This document shows, piece by piece, positions 10,707 to 21,467 of a DNA stretch of 43,461 nucleotides; position 1 is the first letter of the stretch, and the number at the start of each line of letters is the position of its first letter. The stretch is from CAJBLF01 sp964613015. Lineage in GTDB: Bacteria; Patescibacteriota; Gracilibacteria; Absconditabacterales; Absconditicoccaceae. A model generated the notes under the pieces. That model was given only the letters and a program-made list of their open reading frames with translations. It ran no database searches and was not told the origin of the DNA. The stretch is from positions 1 to 43,461 of the forward strand of contig CAZTFP010000012.1 of assembly GCA_964613015.1 (NCBI GenBank). Direction: 5' to 3'. A program made the translations under genes and the position numbers.

Positions 10707-12423
10707 ATCTATCAAAAAATTTATCTATATCTCATTTTTCTGTTTTAATGAAAAATGGTCTTCCGTGCTGACAAACAAAAAGTCATGGCACACCCGAAAA
10801 ACCGTCTTTTACCAAGTTTGTCATTTCAGGCAATGAAAGCCTATCCCCTGCTTTGATGGAAACTTTGCACGCATGCGTAGCGAAAATATTGTCTAGAATA
10901 TAATCAAAGGTAATGATATCTAAATATAAAATATGATTGAATACTTTCTCCATATCTATTTTGTATCTAGAAAATATCTGTGGCACAGAATAGATAGCAA
11001 TTTTATTTTCTCCTATCATCGATATATCAAATCCAAGTGCATTGATTTCATCAAGTTTTTGATCGATATTTGGGATACGTGCAACTTCGATGGTAATCGG
11101 TTGAAGAAGAATTTCTGATGCTGGTCAGTCCGTTGTTTTGAGTCAAATTTTAATCTTTTCAAACAATATTCTTTCTGCTAATGCATGTTGATCAATATAA
11201 TATAAAGCCTCGGTAGATTCCAGAACGATATATGAATTTCGTAATTGACCAACTACTTTATAGTCCCCTACTTCTTGATCTCGTAATTGTTCTTGCTCGC
11301 TTGGTACAAACGTAGTGGTTTGCGTAACTTGAGTTACATTTCAGAAATCTTGGGCACCAAACATAGATGAAGATTCTGGATGCATACTCGAAGATACTTC
11401 CATCCTAGAAAATTGCTGACTTATCGTAGAGATTCTATTTTCTCATAATGCCTTCTGGACATTGGTATATACCGCATCGTATACTTTTCTCGAATCAGCA
11501 AATTTCACCTCGAGCTTTCTGGGATGTACATTAACATCTACAAAACTTGGTTTTGCATCGATCATCAAAATAGCTAATGGATACTCACTTGGCGCTATTT
11601 GTCTATAATATGCATCCATAAGTGCCTTTCTAATAACCTTATCCTGGACTGGTCTTTTGTTAACATATATTTTGATGTTTTCTGTAGATCAGAAAAGTAA
11701 TTGTGCATTTCCTATGATACCATAGAGAGATAATTCCTCACTTTGATACCTTATTTCTTTGATATGTGGTGATCGATCTTTTTTATAAATATCCATAATC
11801 CTCTCCATCAAGGCATCTCTCGGCTGAAGATCAAAAATTATCTTATCATTCTTTTTGAAAATAAAAGTTTTATCAGGATGCATGATAGCAATATCTACGA
11901 TATAGTTGTAGCAATAAAAAAATTCAGTCTGTGAAGATTTGAGAAATTTTAATCTTGCTGGTACATTGTAAAATAAATCCTGGATAGTAACCAAAGTCCC
12001 GTGGACAAATCCTACGGGTTGATGTTTAATAATCGGATCCATTCCTACTTTACTGATTTTACTTCCTATTTCGCTATATGCAGTTTTGGAAATGATTGTT
12101 GTTTTGCTTACTTCTGCAATACTTGCCAAAGCTTCTCAACGAAATCCATAACTACTGAGATTGAAGAGATCTTGCTCTCCGTGGATCTTTGATGTCGCAT
12201 ATCTTTCAAATAATAAATCCATATCTGACAACTCTATTCACGATCCATTATCTTCGACACTGATAAGCGATTTTCCTCCATCATGAATATCTATCTTGAT
12301 CATCGTCGCTCCTGCGTCCAAGCTATTTTCTACCAATTCTTTGAGAATAGATGCTGGTCTTTCTACTATCTCACCTGCTTTGAGTCTATTGATGAGATAT
12401 TCTGGAAGTTTGCGTATAGCCAT
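10705..12423 (-). CDS. mutL: DNA mismatch repair protein MutL
   Basis: 572 residues, TGA = Gly. MutL uses ATP to connect MutS mismatch recognition with strand incision. The N-terminal GHKL ATPase is clear: AGEIVERPAS, KELVENSLDAGA, DNGSGI (about 59-63) and YGFRGEALASI. The last glycines of DNGSG and GFRG are TGA codons. The C-terminal half keeps the endonuclease motif DQHA-x2-E-x4-E (from about residue 411) and CQHGRP near the end, so it is predicted to be a nicking MutL as in bacteria without MutH. The start at 12423 gives MAIRKLP directly before the conserved N-terminus; longer in-frame extensions are AT-rich and unconserved. No mutS is visible in this window. Confidence 0.95.
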
Positions 12424-12578
12424 ATCAAATATAATTTTAAATTTTAAATTAAACCACTTTTGTGGGAGTTGTATATTGGTTTTTAGTATTTTGACTTGAA
12501 TTTTCAACCAAGAATAACAATACTTATATTGTATATTCGACTCACTACACATCATTTTTTTATGTATTGATATACCTT

Positions 12579-13184
12579 ATGGATACACATATTAATTTTT
12601 TGAAGGCTGGAGACAAAAAGCATCATTTTGATGAACATGATCTTCCTACCCTGATACACTACAAAGCCAAGGAATGATGATCACACTATTCTATGACACT
12701 GATAGCAAATCTAGTCCTACAATGAGCAAAAGTCCTTATGCTCACCTGATATTCTGAAGCAAAAGAGCAGTTTTATAGAAACACACAAGCAATTACAGAA
12801 AAGACTGTCGTCGTACATAACCTCGCAGAGGTAAAAAAGAACAAAAACAAACAAGTAATTATTATTCACGATGATGACGAAACATTGTGTTTGGCAACAA
12901 TTAAAGAGCTTCCCGATATCCATGAACGTATCATTTTTATAAAAAATATAGATCTATTTCATAAGAATTTACTCACCACCTGTCTAAAATACAATAAAAT
13001 TATTTTGTCTGGAGATCTTGATGCATGTGCTGCAAAAGCAAATATTTCAAAGAAAAAATATACGTCGGTGATTCTTTTTTCTCAACCCAAAACGCTCTTA
13101 CCCTACACGTTTGTCCAGCTAGAACAATATGTAGGATATATTCGATCAAAAAATAAAGAATCATATGTAAAAAGTGCCTGATAA
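12579..13184 (+). CDS. Hypothetical protein, possible degenerate RecA-like P-loop fold
   Basis: 201 residues, divergent from mutL with 155 bases between them. I do not recognise a family. Residues ~32-60 (KEGGSHYSMTLIANLVLQGA, then KVLMLT) look like the P-loop, helix and strand 2 of a RecA-type ATPase, but the Walker A lysine is absent (GGSHYS). KQVIIIHDDDET resembles a Walker B strand, and ERIIFIKNID and NKIILSGD look like later core strands. Both central glycines in KEGGS are not equal: GAA-TGA-TGA encodes E-G-G. No signal peptide or membrane segment. It could be an inactive, regulatory ATPase-fold protein; function unknown. Confidence 0.7.
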
Positions 13185-13251
13185 ATATATAATTCTAGTA
13201 CCAAAGAAAAAATAATTTACTTTACTATTTAAGCAGTTCATTATCTAAACA

Positions 13252-13668
13252 ATGGAGCAGATATACGCTATTTTAAGAAAATATCCCAATCGTATTAAAT
13301 ACGGAATTTTGATTCTGGATATTTTTGCGATGATGTTTGCTATCAAAACGTATGTCAATTATATTTCTATAGAAACTGCTATCGAAAATGCAACTATAGA
13401 CCAACAAAAGCAGACTGATGAACTAGCATTTACACAAAACTTTTTGATTAATTACGAAAAATCTGAATATGCTAAATATTTTCTTGAACACGAAAACAAT
13501 ATGCTTTTAAGTGATGAATATATTATCAAATTTGAAGCAATGTCCCAAAAACAACAAGTCGATACCTGAAGCACAACAACGCCGTATACCAATGTACAAA
13601 ACGGTAATACTATAAGTAGTCCCCAAGAATCATGGAAAAAATTTATAGGTGACAAACTCAAGAACTAA
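13252..13668 (+). CDS. Small single-pass membrane protein, hypothetical
   Basis: 138 residues with one in-frame TGA (Gly) at about residue 107, which ends the reading under the standard code. A short basic N-terminus (MEQIYAILRKYPNR) leads to one hydrophobic segment (~17-38, YGILILDIFAMMFAIKTYV). A Glu/Gln-rich, helical, possibly coiled-coil stretch and a Ser/Thr-rich tail ending in KKFIGDKLKN follow. The layout recalls small division-type proteins (FtsB/FtsL), but no motif supports that. It lies between the P-loop-like hypothetical and the FKBP lipoprotein on the same strand. Confidence 0.7.
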
Positions 13669-13708
13669 TAGTTGAATTAACTGCTTAGATACTTAATATA
13701 TAACTATA

Positions 13709-13790
13709 TTAAAAGATTAAAAAAATTGGAAAATTAAAAAATAAAATGCTACCATTTTTTAATCTTACTAGTCTTTTAATTTTTTAATCG
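13709..13790. repeat. AT-rich imperfect inverted repeat upstream of the FKBP gene
   Basis: Arms built from gattaaaaaaattggaaaat on the left and aattttttaatc / ttttttaatctt on the right around aaaatgctaccatttt, ending six bases before the start codon. It may be a terminator for 13252-13668, a promoter region, or both. Confidence 0.4.
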
Positions 13791-13796
13791 ATTCCC

Positions 13797-14300
13797 ATGA
13801 AAAAAATTTTTGGTCTTTTGGGCATAGCTTTATGTTCTTTCCTTGTTATTGCATGATGTACAAACAAAAATAGTGTCAAACTATGAGATACTGTTTCTAT
13901 CACCTATGTTGCTACATTTCCCGATGGACAAGTCTTTGATCAAAATACCAATCAGAATCCACTGATCTTTACTGTCGGCTCAGGACAAGTTATTCAGGGT
14001 ATAGATGAGGGGGTAATTGGTATGAATGTGGGAAACACAAAAACAATACATATAACACCTGATAAATGATATGGTAAACTCTATACTCCAAACAACATCC
14101 AAAAAATATCTCAGCTTATTTTTGATAAACTCAGCATTACACCAACAAATTGAACAATGCAAAAACTAGGCAATATTGAATGAATTGTTAAGGGAACAGA
14201 AAAAGATGAAAGTGGTAATGTTTTGGTACTCTTTGATATAAATCCTAGACAGACACGAGACACGTTGAAATATACAATCACACTCATCACAAAAAAATAA
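13797..14300 (+). CDS. FKBP-type peptidyl-prolyl isomerase, lipoprotein
   Basis: 167 residues. The signal sequence ends in a lipobox, LVIAGC, with the modified Cys at residue 21; the Gly before the Cys is TGA. The FKBP domain begins about residue 28: TVSITYVATFPDGQVFDQN, then a FTVGSGQVIQGIDEGVIGMNVG core and ITPDKGYG, as in SlyD/FKBP proteins. The insertion after KGYGKLY is short and has no His-rich tail. It probably helps fold exported proteins at the cell surface. It is followed after 24 bases by the DUF333 gene on the same strand, so the two may be co-transcribed; the abundance of exported repeat proteins nearby makes a surface foldase plausible. Confidence 0.9.
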
Positions 14301-14324
14301 CATTTTATACTCTTCACTGCACAA

Positions 14325-15143
14325 ATGAAGAAATCTTTTCGGATTTTATTGATTATTGTCATACTCCTAGGAAGTGGTTTATCTTATTACTATTTCACTA
14401 CTAATAATAATAGAATAACTGAAATAGCTAACCCAGCTTCTGTATTTTGTAAGCAGAATAATTGAACTCTTGAAATAACTATTGATCTGAATTGAAATCA
14501 AGAATGAATATGTCATTTACCAAATGGAACTATTTGTGATGAACGAGCATATTTCAGAGGAGAATGTCCTACAACATGAGCACTTGAATCTACTGGAACG
14601 GTACAAGCAACCTGAACAACAACAACTTTATGATGACTCATAGATCAGACAAATCATCAGCAAACCAACGTATTTATATATCAACCATTATGACTCTCGT
14701 TTACTATCCCTGCCTGACGAACAGCAAAAATAGCTACTACAAATCCTTGTAGAGAAATAAATTGTCCGATTGAGGGAATACGTATCACAACTGATGCAAA
14801 AGACACTTCATGATATATGGTATATGCATTTTTGAAAATAGAGAAATTTGATACAACCACAAAATGACATCAAGAATATATACAAGCTATAGATAGACCA
14901 AATTGATACGATGAAATCCTAGTTAACCAACCAGATAAGAAACTAATCCAAATGGAAGGGATTGACGGACAAGGATCATTCGTACTCAAAGAAAAAGGAG
15001 AATATTTCTACATAGAAATATTTGCATTAACATCAGAACAACCTAGACCCGCTAACTTAGACGATTATCGAGTACCTACCATACCAAATCAAGATAGTAT
15101 ACAAAATAAAGTTAGAAATATCATAGAAAGCATTATAAAATAA
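14325..15143 (+). CDS. Membrane-anchored DUF333 protein
   Basis: 272 residues with TGA = Gly. Residues 5-23 are a single N-terminal membrane anchor or signal. Residues 36-81 match DUF333: NPASVFC, then GxLEI, GICHLPNGTICDERAYFRGEC, with the expected four cysteines; several glycines of the motif are TGA. After a Thr/Gly-rich linker there is a C-terminal domain from ~110 (VFIYQPLGLSFTIPAGR, CREINCPIEGIRI, KDTSGYMVYAF) that I do not recognise. DUF333 is found in exported proteins annotated as putative hemolysins, but its function is not established. It follows the FKBP lipoprotein closely. Confidence 0.85.
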
Positions 15144-15180
15144 TTTTCTCGTAATATTTTTTAAACTATCCACATTCTCT

Positions 15181-17385
15181 ATGCAGTTATTCAAAAGAGT
15201 TTTATTGTCCCTTTTCCCTGACGAAATAGTTGCACAGACGATGAATCCTGCAAGTATGTTTATTTCGTTTATTTCCACGAAAGAATTTTTTTCTGTAATT
15301 AATAGAAAGATTGTGGAAAATTATAAACTGAACCTTTTTGACGTTACTCTCGATCCCTTTGAATTTAAAATTGGATTTGGCGAAAACATCACTATCAAAC
15401 CCAAAGACATAGATACCTACTATAGTTATTGTGCTACCGCCAATTTGAATGGCTATAGATTTTTTTCTCCCGCAAACATTGGCAACAGTTTATCCTTGGT
15501 AGTCGCCTTGTATGTTAAAGACATTTTCAGATCATATCCACCCGAATACTATCTCAATTTTCTCTATACGGTTTTTCTTCTTAGTTTTGTGTTTCTCTCA
15601 AGACTCAAAATATTTCCTTATACAGATAGAGAACAAAACTATAACTGGTTTGTAGAAACAATGTTTTCATTTTATGAATTTGTTTTTCATCAAACAGGGA
15701 AAAAAGCAGATCCCGTAATTATTAAGGCATTAAAAAAGGAGTTACTCAACCAGGTGGAATTATTTTTTCTCCTTTTTGCCGTATACCAAAATTTCAATAC
15801 CATATTTATTCACGATCAAGTCAGTGATAAAGATCTTTATTCTTGGCTTTTTTATGATGAGCTCAAAAGCGATACCAAAACAATTTATACAGAATTTATA
15901 GCCAACTATAAGGAATATACAGATAAAAAAACATTCTCTGCCATAGAAACAAAAATTATGCAATCTGTTCTCCCTGCTGATATTTTGCTCAGATACCTCT
16001 TTATAGATGCAGATATGTTTCTTATAACAGATACCGTTATTTCCAAAATATTTGATAAAAAAATACTTGATGAATTTATCAAAAGCTTCCGTAAGGACGA
16101 TAGTCAATTAGAAAATCTTTTACTCTATATCACGGATTATAGAAACTTCAAGAAAAACTTTTTCTGAGGAGTACAAAAATATATGGTTACCGTTTTTAGA
16201 GATGAAGATAATCCATGAAACCCCATTAAAGAAGATCTTGATGATCTCATGTCCTCTATTTGAGAGGATGTGGAAAATATCGAAAGTTTCAAAATTCCTG
16301 AAAGGATAAAAAAAGAATCTAAAATGATGGAAAAAATATTAAATTTTTATATCACCTTGGTTTGATGATCATGGGTTTCTAGAGGCGATACATTTTTTCT
16401 TAGACTATTTAGAAAACCTATCATACAAGAAATTAGCAAAATAGACGACCAACTGAATGAGAAAAACAATACCTTATTATATTATGGATGACTCCTCTAC
16501 CAGTATGGTAAAAATGTGTTTTTTTATAAACATACAGCAGAAAACGTAAGAGCGGGGAAACAGAGATTTGTTTTGCCTCATAAAACTGACATCAAGAACA
16601 TTTATTCTAATATCAGCCTTCTAAAGTCTTTTGATGAGACCTTTATCGCGACTATTTTGCAAGATATCAATCCCAAAGATATCAGACTATATATCAAAAA
16701 TAAAAAAATAATCGAACTCTTCAAATGACTTATAGGTCAGGAGGTTTCGGAAATGGTACATACTTCAGACAGTGAATTTATTGAATCGACTTATAAAGAT
16801 ATTTCCAAAAATCTAGACCACAAAGAATTTATAAAAATACTAAAAAAAGAGCTTAGCGAACAAGATATTTATCATATCAAAGAAAATATCTATAACCTAG
16901 ATTTTTGGATTAGTAAAAAGTTTTTTAGGTTGGTAGCAGAGAAAAAAATCCTTCTTAAAAAAGATTATTCTGATTTAGCAATCCTGGGCATCTTTTCTAG
17001 TATCAGGGAGACATTTTCTGGATTCCTTATTTACCTCACCTATCTGAGAGATGAAACCAATACAAAAAATATTCCTCTCGATATATCACTTCTTATCAAA
17101 CTCTATGTCCAAGATATTTTGAATATTGATGAATATTATCATCACGCCATAATCGATGGTATCAATAGTCTCCAAGCAGATTTTAACGAAATCATTAAAT
17201 ATTGGATAGAAATTGATGACAACAAGGACTATCTCAAAATAGGATATGATAATCGAATCAAATTTTCTGGAAATAAAACGCTTGAAGAAACCAAGAAGAA
17301 AATTATCAGTGAAGACATCATATGGTTCAAGTGATTCCTCAAAAATATTAGTTATTATAATAAAAGATTTTTGATGCCACAATAA
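15181..17385 (+). CDS. Large hypothetical protein (734 residues)
   Basis: Continuous over 734 residues when about eight TGA codons are read as Gly. No signal peptide; mostly charged and helical. One hydrophobic stretch (~123-142, FLYTVFLLSFVFLS) could be a membrane segment or a buried helix. The rest is rich in Lys, Asp, Ile and Phe, with DLDDLMSSIGED and repeated KDIS/KEL patterns. I recognise no domain and no catalytic motif. The start at 15181 gives MQLFKRVLLSLFPDE, 37 bases after the DUF333 gene, so it could be the last gene of a small operon. It may be a lineage-specific cytoplasmic protein. Confidence 0.75.
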
Positions 17386-17390
17386 AATTT

Positions 17391-17482
17391 AGTGAAAAAC
17401 CAATAGTGAAAAACCAAAAATATTGGAATTTAATTATCAACAAAAAAAATATACCATCATTTTTCACTTTTCATTATTCACT
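17391..17482. repeat. Inverted repeat upstream of nrdR
   Basis: Left arm about 17391-17413 (AGTGAAAAA repeated), right arm 17460-17482 (TTTTTCACTTTTCATTATTC then ACT). The right arm shares most of its sequence, in the same orientation to the gene, with the element upstream of rpmA (35032-35110). A TATATAAA follows before the nrdR start. Confidence 0.5.
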
Positions 17483-17506
17483 GTTTATATCATTATATAT
17501 AAAGTC

Positions 17507-17941
17507 ATGAAGTGCCCAAAATGTCAGAGTATGGAGACTAAAGTTATCGATTCAAGAGTAATCGAAGATGGTCAAAGTATCAGAAGAAGAAGAGAATGTG
17601 AATATTGTGAACATAGATTTACTACTTTTGAAAGAAAGGGGTTTACAGAATTGGTGGTCATAAAGAAAGATGGCAGTAAAGAAATGTATGACAGACAAAA
17701 GCTCAAAAAAGCGCTTTTGTTGGCCTTTGCCAAAAGAGAAATAGATAGAGAAAAAATAGAAAATATTATCAATAATCTCGAAGCAGAATGGTCTATAGAT
17801 AAAAATGAAATTACTTCTAAAGAAATAGGTGATGATGTTCTCAGAGCATTAAAAAAAGTAGATCCTGTTGTCTATGTGAGATTTGCCTCCGTCTATAAAT
17901 CATTTGATAATCTCAAAGATTTTAAGCGCTTTATAGACTAA
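17507..17941 (+). CDS. nrdR: Transcriptional repressor NrdR
   Basis: 144 residues, close to the family length (~150). The N-terminal zinc ribbon is MKCPKC...RRRECEYC, followed by HRFTTFER. An ATP-cone domain follows (VVIKKDGSKEMYDRQKLKKAL to VDPVVYVRFASVYKSF). NrdR senses ATP/dATP and represses ribonucleotide reductase genes by binding NrdR boxes. The start at 17507 places MKCPKC at the N-terminus; an upstream in-frame extension to 17423 is low-complexity. All four glycines are GGN here, so absence of TGA alone is not unusual in small genes of this genome. No nrd genes are visible in the window. Confidence 0.96.
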   Translation: MKCPKCQSMETKVIDSRVIEDGQSIRRRRECEYCEHRFTTFERKGFTELVVIKKDGSKEMYDRQKLKKALLLAFAKREIDREKIENIINNLEAEWSIDKNEITSKEIGDDVLRALKKVDPVVYVRFASVYKSFDNLKDFKRFID

Positions 17942-17966
17942 ACTTTTTAAAAAAAATTTGAAACAT

Positions 17967-17998
17967 AAAAAGATGGAGCAACTGATTTCCATCTTTTA
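17967..17998 (+). terminator. Terminator after nrdR
   Basis: Stem AAAAGATGGA / TCCATCTTTT (17968-17977 with 17988-17997) and a loop of about ten bases. It lies between convergent nrdR and the isochorismatase gene and could serve both. Confidence 0.6.
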
Positions 17999-18027
17999 TA
18001 TTTTAATCATTTTATTCAAGTAATATA

Positions 18028-18534
18028 CTATTCTACGAATTCTTTGAGATTGGTGAAATCTATCTCCTCTCTCGTTTGACTAAGATCAAAGAAAGTAAAT
18101 TCTTGCATCTCTTCGCTATGTGCCACACAACAGTCTTGGACAACAGTAATATTGAATTCTCTATCATATGCATCCTGTATAAAGCTTCTTACACATAAAT
18201 TGGTGAGTATTCAACATACAATGACGTGTTTGATTCCCTGTAATTCTTTTTCTAATGACGTATTGTAGAAAGGACTGATTTTGTTTTTTATAATAACAGT
18301 ATCTTCATTATTTATCTTGAGAGAAGAAATAATCTTTGTTTCTGGTCCAAAAGATTCTAATGAATCTATTTCTCTATGCTTAGTGAAGATGATTTTATAT
18401 CCTCTAGACCTACAATGATCGATAAGATAATTTACTTTGGCGATCACTTCTTGGATATCGCCTACATAATATTCACTTTGGGTGTTAGTCCATTCTTGTT
18501 GAAAATCTATTAGTACCAACGCTGTTTCTGTCAT
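18028..18534 (-). CDS. Isochorismatase-family cysteine hydrolase
   Basis: 168 residues with TGA = Gly at residue 108. The isochorismatase-like fold is clear: ALVLIDFQQEW (Asp10), TVIIKNKISPFYNT (Lys83), and VIVCGILTNLCV (Cys114) form the expected Asp-Lys-Cys triad. Family members hydrolyse isochorismate, nicotinamide, or other amides; the substrate cannot be told from this sequence. The length is near that of small nicotinamidase-like or YcaC-like enzymes. A plausible but unproven role is nicotinamide salvage to NAD. It lies 42 bases downstream of the ctpA stop on the same strand. Confidence 0.88.
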
Positions 18535-18576
18535 ATGTAATTGCCAGTAAAAAAATAAATATGCGTGTATAGAGTA

Positions 18577-20067
18577 TTATTTAAATGTATAGGAAAGTGC
18601 ATAATCAAGTTGTTCGTCAGAAGATGTTTTAGGATCATTGTAAATGCGTTCGTCAGGAAAGAATCAGATTTTATCTATATTCTTTTGAGATTTTCCTGTA
18701 TACCATTTTGCTATTGTATATTTAAATAATGAACCATCTGGATATTCTGTTATCGTTTGTACTGATCATTTTCAAAACGTATTTTCTCCTATCAATGCTA
18801 CATGAGCTCAATAATCTTTAATAACTCCAGCAAAAATTTCTGATGCTGATGCTGATCATTTATTTATCAGGACAATAATATCTTTGTCGGTGATTTTTAT
18901 TCAACTAGATCCTTCAGCTACCAATGTTTGATTGTATGCGTTTCATTTGACTATAACTGAGGCGCTTTTTGTGGGTACGATATAATTGAGCATCTGCACG
19001 ACTTCATCAAGCGATCAACCAGGATTGTTTCTTACATCAAAAATATATTTGGTACATATACTAGGAGAAAATGTTTTGTCCATAACCGAATCAAAATCTT
19101 CGTGGATACCAAAATCAAATAAATTGATCTTCATATAACATAGGTGTCAGCTATATATTTTAGATGTTATATTTTTTATAACAATTTTATCTCTTTTTAC
19201 TGCTATCGTATGTGGTGTATTATTTCTCAAAATTGTCAGTGTCACTGATGTTCATGGCAATCACTTAATCCAGGAAACGACTTGTGTTAGTTCTGTACTC
19301 TCTATGACTTCATGGTCATCAACTTTGATAATTTGATCGCCAGGAAGCAATCCAGCTTTATCTGCAGGAGATCAGTCGATAGGTGCCGTGATAACTATTA
19401 CTCATGATTTTTTTATATCAATGTATGCTCCTATTCATTCAAATTCTCATTGTATTTCATCGGTAAAATCCGTCGCCTGTGTAGGAGGCATAAATGTTGT
19501 ATATGGATCATTGAGACTGTTTGCTAATCATTTTGCTGCTCCATATAATAAGGTATTGCCACTAAGCTTACTCGTATCAATATATTCTGTATTCAGTGTT
19601 TGAGACATATTTTCCAATACTCCATAATTCATTGATTGGTTGATGATGATCTGTTGAGATGTGCTTTTTTGTACAATGTTTTGTACCTGGGAAAGTATGT
19701 TTCATAATCGATCTGTCGTGACATACATATTTTCTGTATAGCCTATATTTATAGGCAACTTACTTTGAATTATATCATGTACCTGTTTTTGAGTTACCAA
19801 AGAACTTAACGGTAAAACACTAGCAACATTGGGAAACATATCCAAATAAATTACTTTTTGTAATGATGTTTTGAAACTAAAACTTGGAATATCTTTGTAT
19901 TGTACGGTGATATAGATATATGATGCCGGTATCGTTTGATTTTGCAATACCACATTGAAATATGACTGTAAAAACTCTTGAAGATTGAGGTAGTTGTCAG
20001 CAAGGCTTATCCAAGAAGATCACAATAGAAGAAATAGTATTCAGACAAAAATCTTTTTTATATACAT
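18577..20067 (-). CDS. ctpA: C-terminal processing peptidase (CtpA/S41) with PDZ domain
   Basis: 496 residues. A signal or anchor (MYIKKIFVGILFLLLGSSW) is followed by a ~170-residue N-terminal region with little recognisable similarity. A PDZ domain follows (EFEGIGAYI, SPADKAGLLPGDQIIKVDD), then the S41 catalytic domain: FDVRNNPGGSLDEVV, NKGSASASEIFAG (about 402-414) with the nucleophile Ser, and TFGKGSVQT with the general-base Lys433. The glycine before KGS is TGA. Such proteases trim or degrade exported proteins at the envelope and could process the giant surface proteins encoded nearby; that link is inference. Confidence 0.94.
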
Positions 20068-20124
20068 AATAATATCGGTAATATAAAGGTGGTCTGAGCA
20101 TACTGATTTTGTACTGATTTTCAA

Positions 20125-20158
20125 AACAAAAAAAAGAGTGCGGAATACCGCAGCTCTT
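20125..20158 (-). terminator. Terminator for the 20172-20693 gene
   Basis: On the minus strand: stem AAGAGCTGCGG, loop TATT, CCGCACTCTT, then a T run. It lies 13 bases past the stop and is the most GC-rich hairpin apart from the one after pyrF. Confidence 0.8.
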
Positions 20159-20171
20159 ACGTTACATACTC

Positions 20172-20693
20172 TTATGTGTTATATCCTATATAGACGGATA
20201 CTTCAGCTTTAGATTCTTGATCCTCAGTGTGAGATAAGGTAAAATTAATGCACACTACATTATCAATGCAGTCTATTACATATTTCGTCACCCAAAATGA
20301 CTGACCAGAGAGACTAGAGATATTCTGCAAAAGGAATTGTTTATCTTCCTTCCAATGTGCATATACCTTAGTGAGGTTCTTCTGATCTGTGCCTATATAA
20401 TAAAAGAATCCTCGGGAAAATTCTTTTTTATGTCCGACCTTTCCATTGTGTTTATGCTTTTTGAATATCACCATTATAGTCTCTTCATACAGCAAAACAT
20501 CTTCCAGATGTTTACAGATCACCTCTTTTTCAATTATTCCTTCAGGAATAATGAGAAGTTTTTCTCTTATCATCAAAACATTCTTTTCTTTCCTCTCAAT
20601 GGATCCTGTAGTAGCAAGGACATCCATCACGAATCCCATAGCACTTCTTCTCTCCATAGTTTGAAAAACCTCATTACTACTTCTTTCTATCAT
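20172..20693 (-). CDS. Hypothetical protein (173 residues)
   Basis: 173 residues, no signal peptide or membrane segment, and no TGA codon. The N-terminal half (KNVLMIREKLLIIPEGIIEKEVICKHLEDVLL) is mixed and charged; the C-terminal half is beta-rich (GFFYYIGTD, INFTLSHTED, AEVSVYIGY). I recognise no family. The start at 20693 follows an in-frame TGA and a TAA stop a little upstream, so this is the first usable ATG. It has its own terminator. Confidence 0.65.
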   Translation of the reverse strand: MIERSSNEVFQTMERRSAMGFVMDVLATTGSIERKEKNVLMIREKLLIIPEGIIEKEVICKHLEDVLLYEETIMVIFKKHKHNGKVGHKKEFSRGFFYYIGTDQKNLTKVYAHWKEDKQFLLQNISSLSGQSFWVTKYVIDCIDNVVCINFTLSHTEDQESKAEVSVYIGYNT

Positions 20694-20800
20694 ACCGTTT
20701 CATGTTTGTTTTTGTTTTTCTAATTTTATTTAGTTTTTGTTTTTTTGCCAAAAAATTGGCCAATTATCGTTAGTTATTTGACTCATAAAGTCAAGTATTT

Positions 20801-21445
20801 CTATCTGTGTTTGATATATTTTACAAGTTTTATAATTCCCCGAATAACCAGAATACTTAGTATAATTACTGATAATAATGCCAAACCCACGATATTTCGA
20901 TACGCAGTATACCATGGTTTGTCGAAAAATACCATTTTGAGTTCTGGTAATACTTTATAGGTGTGAATTGTTTCATTGAGCGGGAAACTCTCGATTTTTC
21001 CGATAGCGAGCGAATATTTTCCCTGATTGTCTGCATTACTCACTTTGATGATATAGGTTCCAGATCCCACTTGTTTTTCAATACTCGGTCACTGCAGATA
21101 TGTATCTCCAGCAAATGGTTCGAAAAAATCTGTCCAAACAAATCATTTCCCATCTAGTCTTGTATATACTGCAGCATTCCCTTCTATAAGATCTACCGTA
21201 AAATCAGTTCTACTTCATGAAAGTTTTGGTACGACGATATCTATATACAACAGAAATCCTGTGTTCGATACAATTTGATAAACATCTTCTTGTCCTGAAA
21301 GGATTCCGTAAAATGCTTGTGATACCTCGGGGTTTTTGATATTCACCACCTGCCCTATCGGTTGATTAAAAACTAATCTTGGCTGGTGAGCAAAAGTGAA
21401 TCCAAGATTTACTCCTACAAAAACCACGAGAAATAACTTTTTCAT
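20801..21445 (-). CDS. Exported protein with C-terminal membrane anchor, hypothetical
   Basis: 214 residues with TGA = Gly. Signal peptide MKKLFLVVFVGVNLGFTFA; a beta-rich ectodomain (~25-165, including GTYIIKVSNADNQGKYSLAIG, similar in style to bacterial pre-peptidase C-terminal beta sandwiches); one membrane helix (IVGLALLSVIILSILVI) and a short basic tail ending KYIKHR. It is thus a type I membrane protein with the bulk outside. It starts 22 bases downstream of the murD stop, so it may be co-transcribed with the peptidoglycan ligase. Function unknown. Confidence 0.75.
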
Positions 21446-21467
21446 AAAAAAAATAAGCAAATAAAAA

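Noticed and set aside
13228..13690. Inverted short repeats flanking the small membrane-protein gene (taagcagtt / aactgctta)
   Set aside because: About 12 matching bases with no target-site duplication or transposase; chance or regulatory overlap is as likely in AT-rich DNA.
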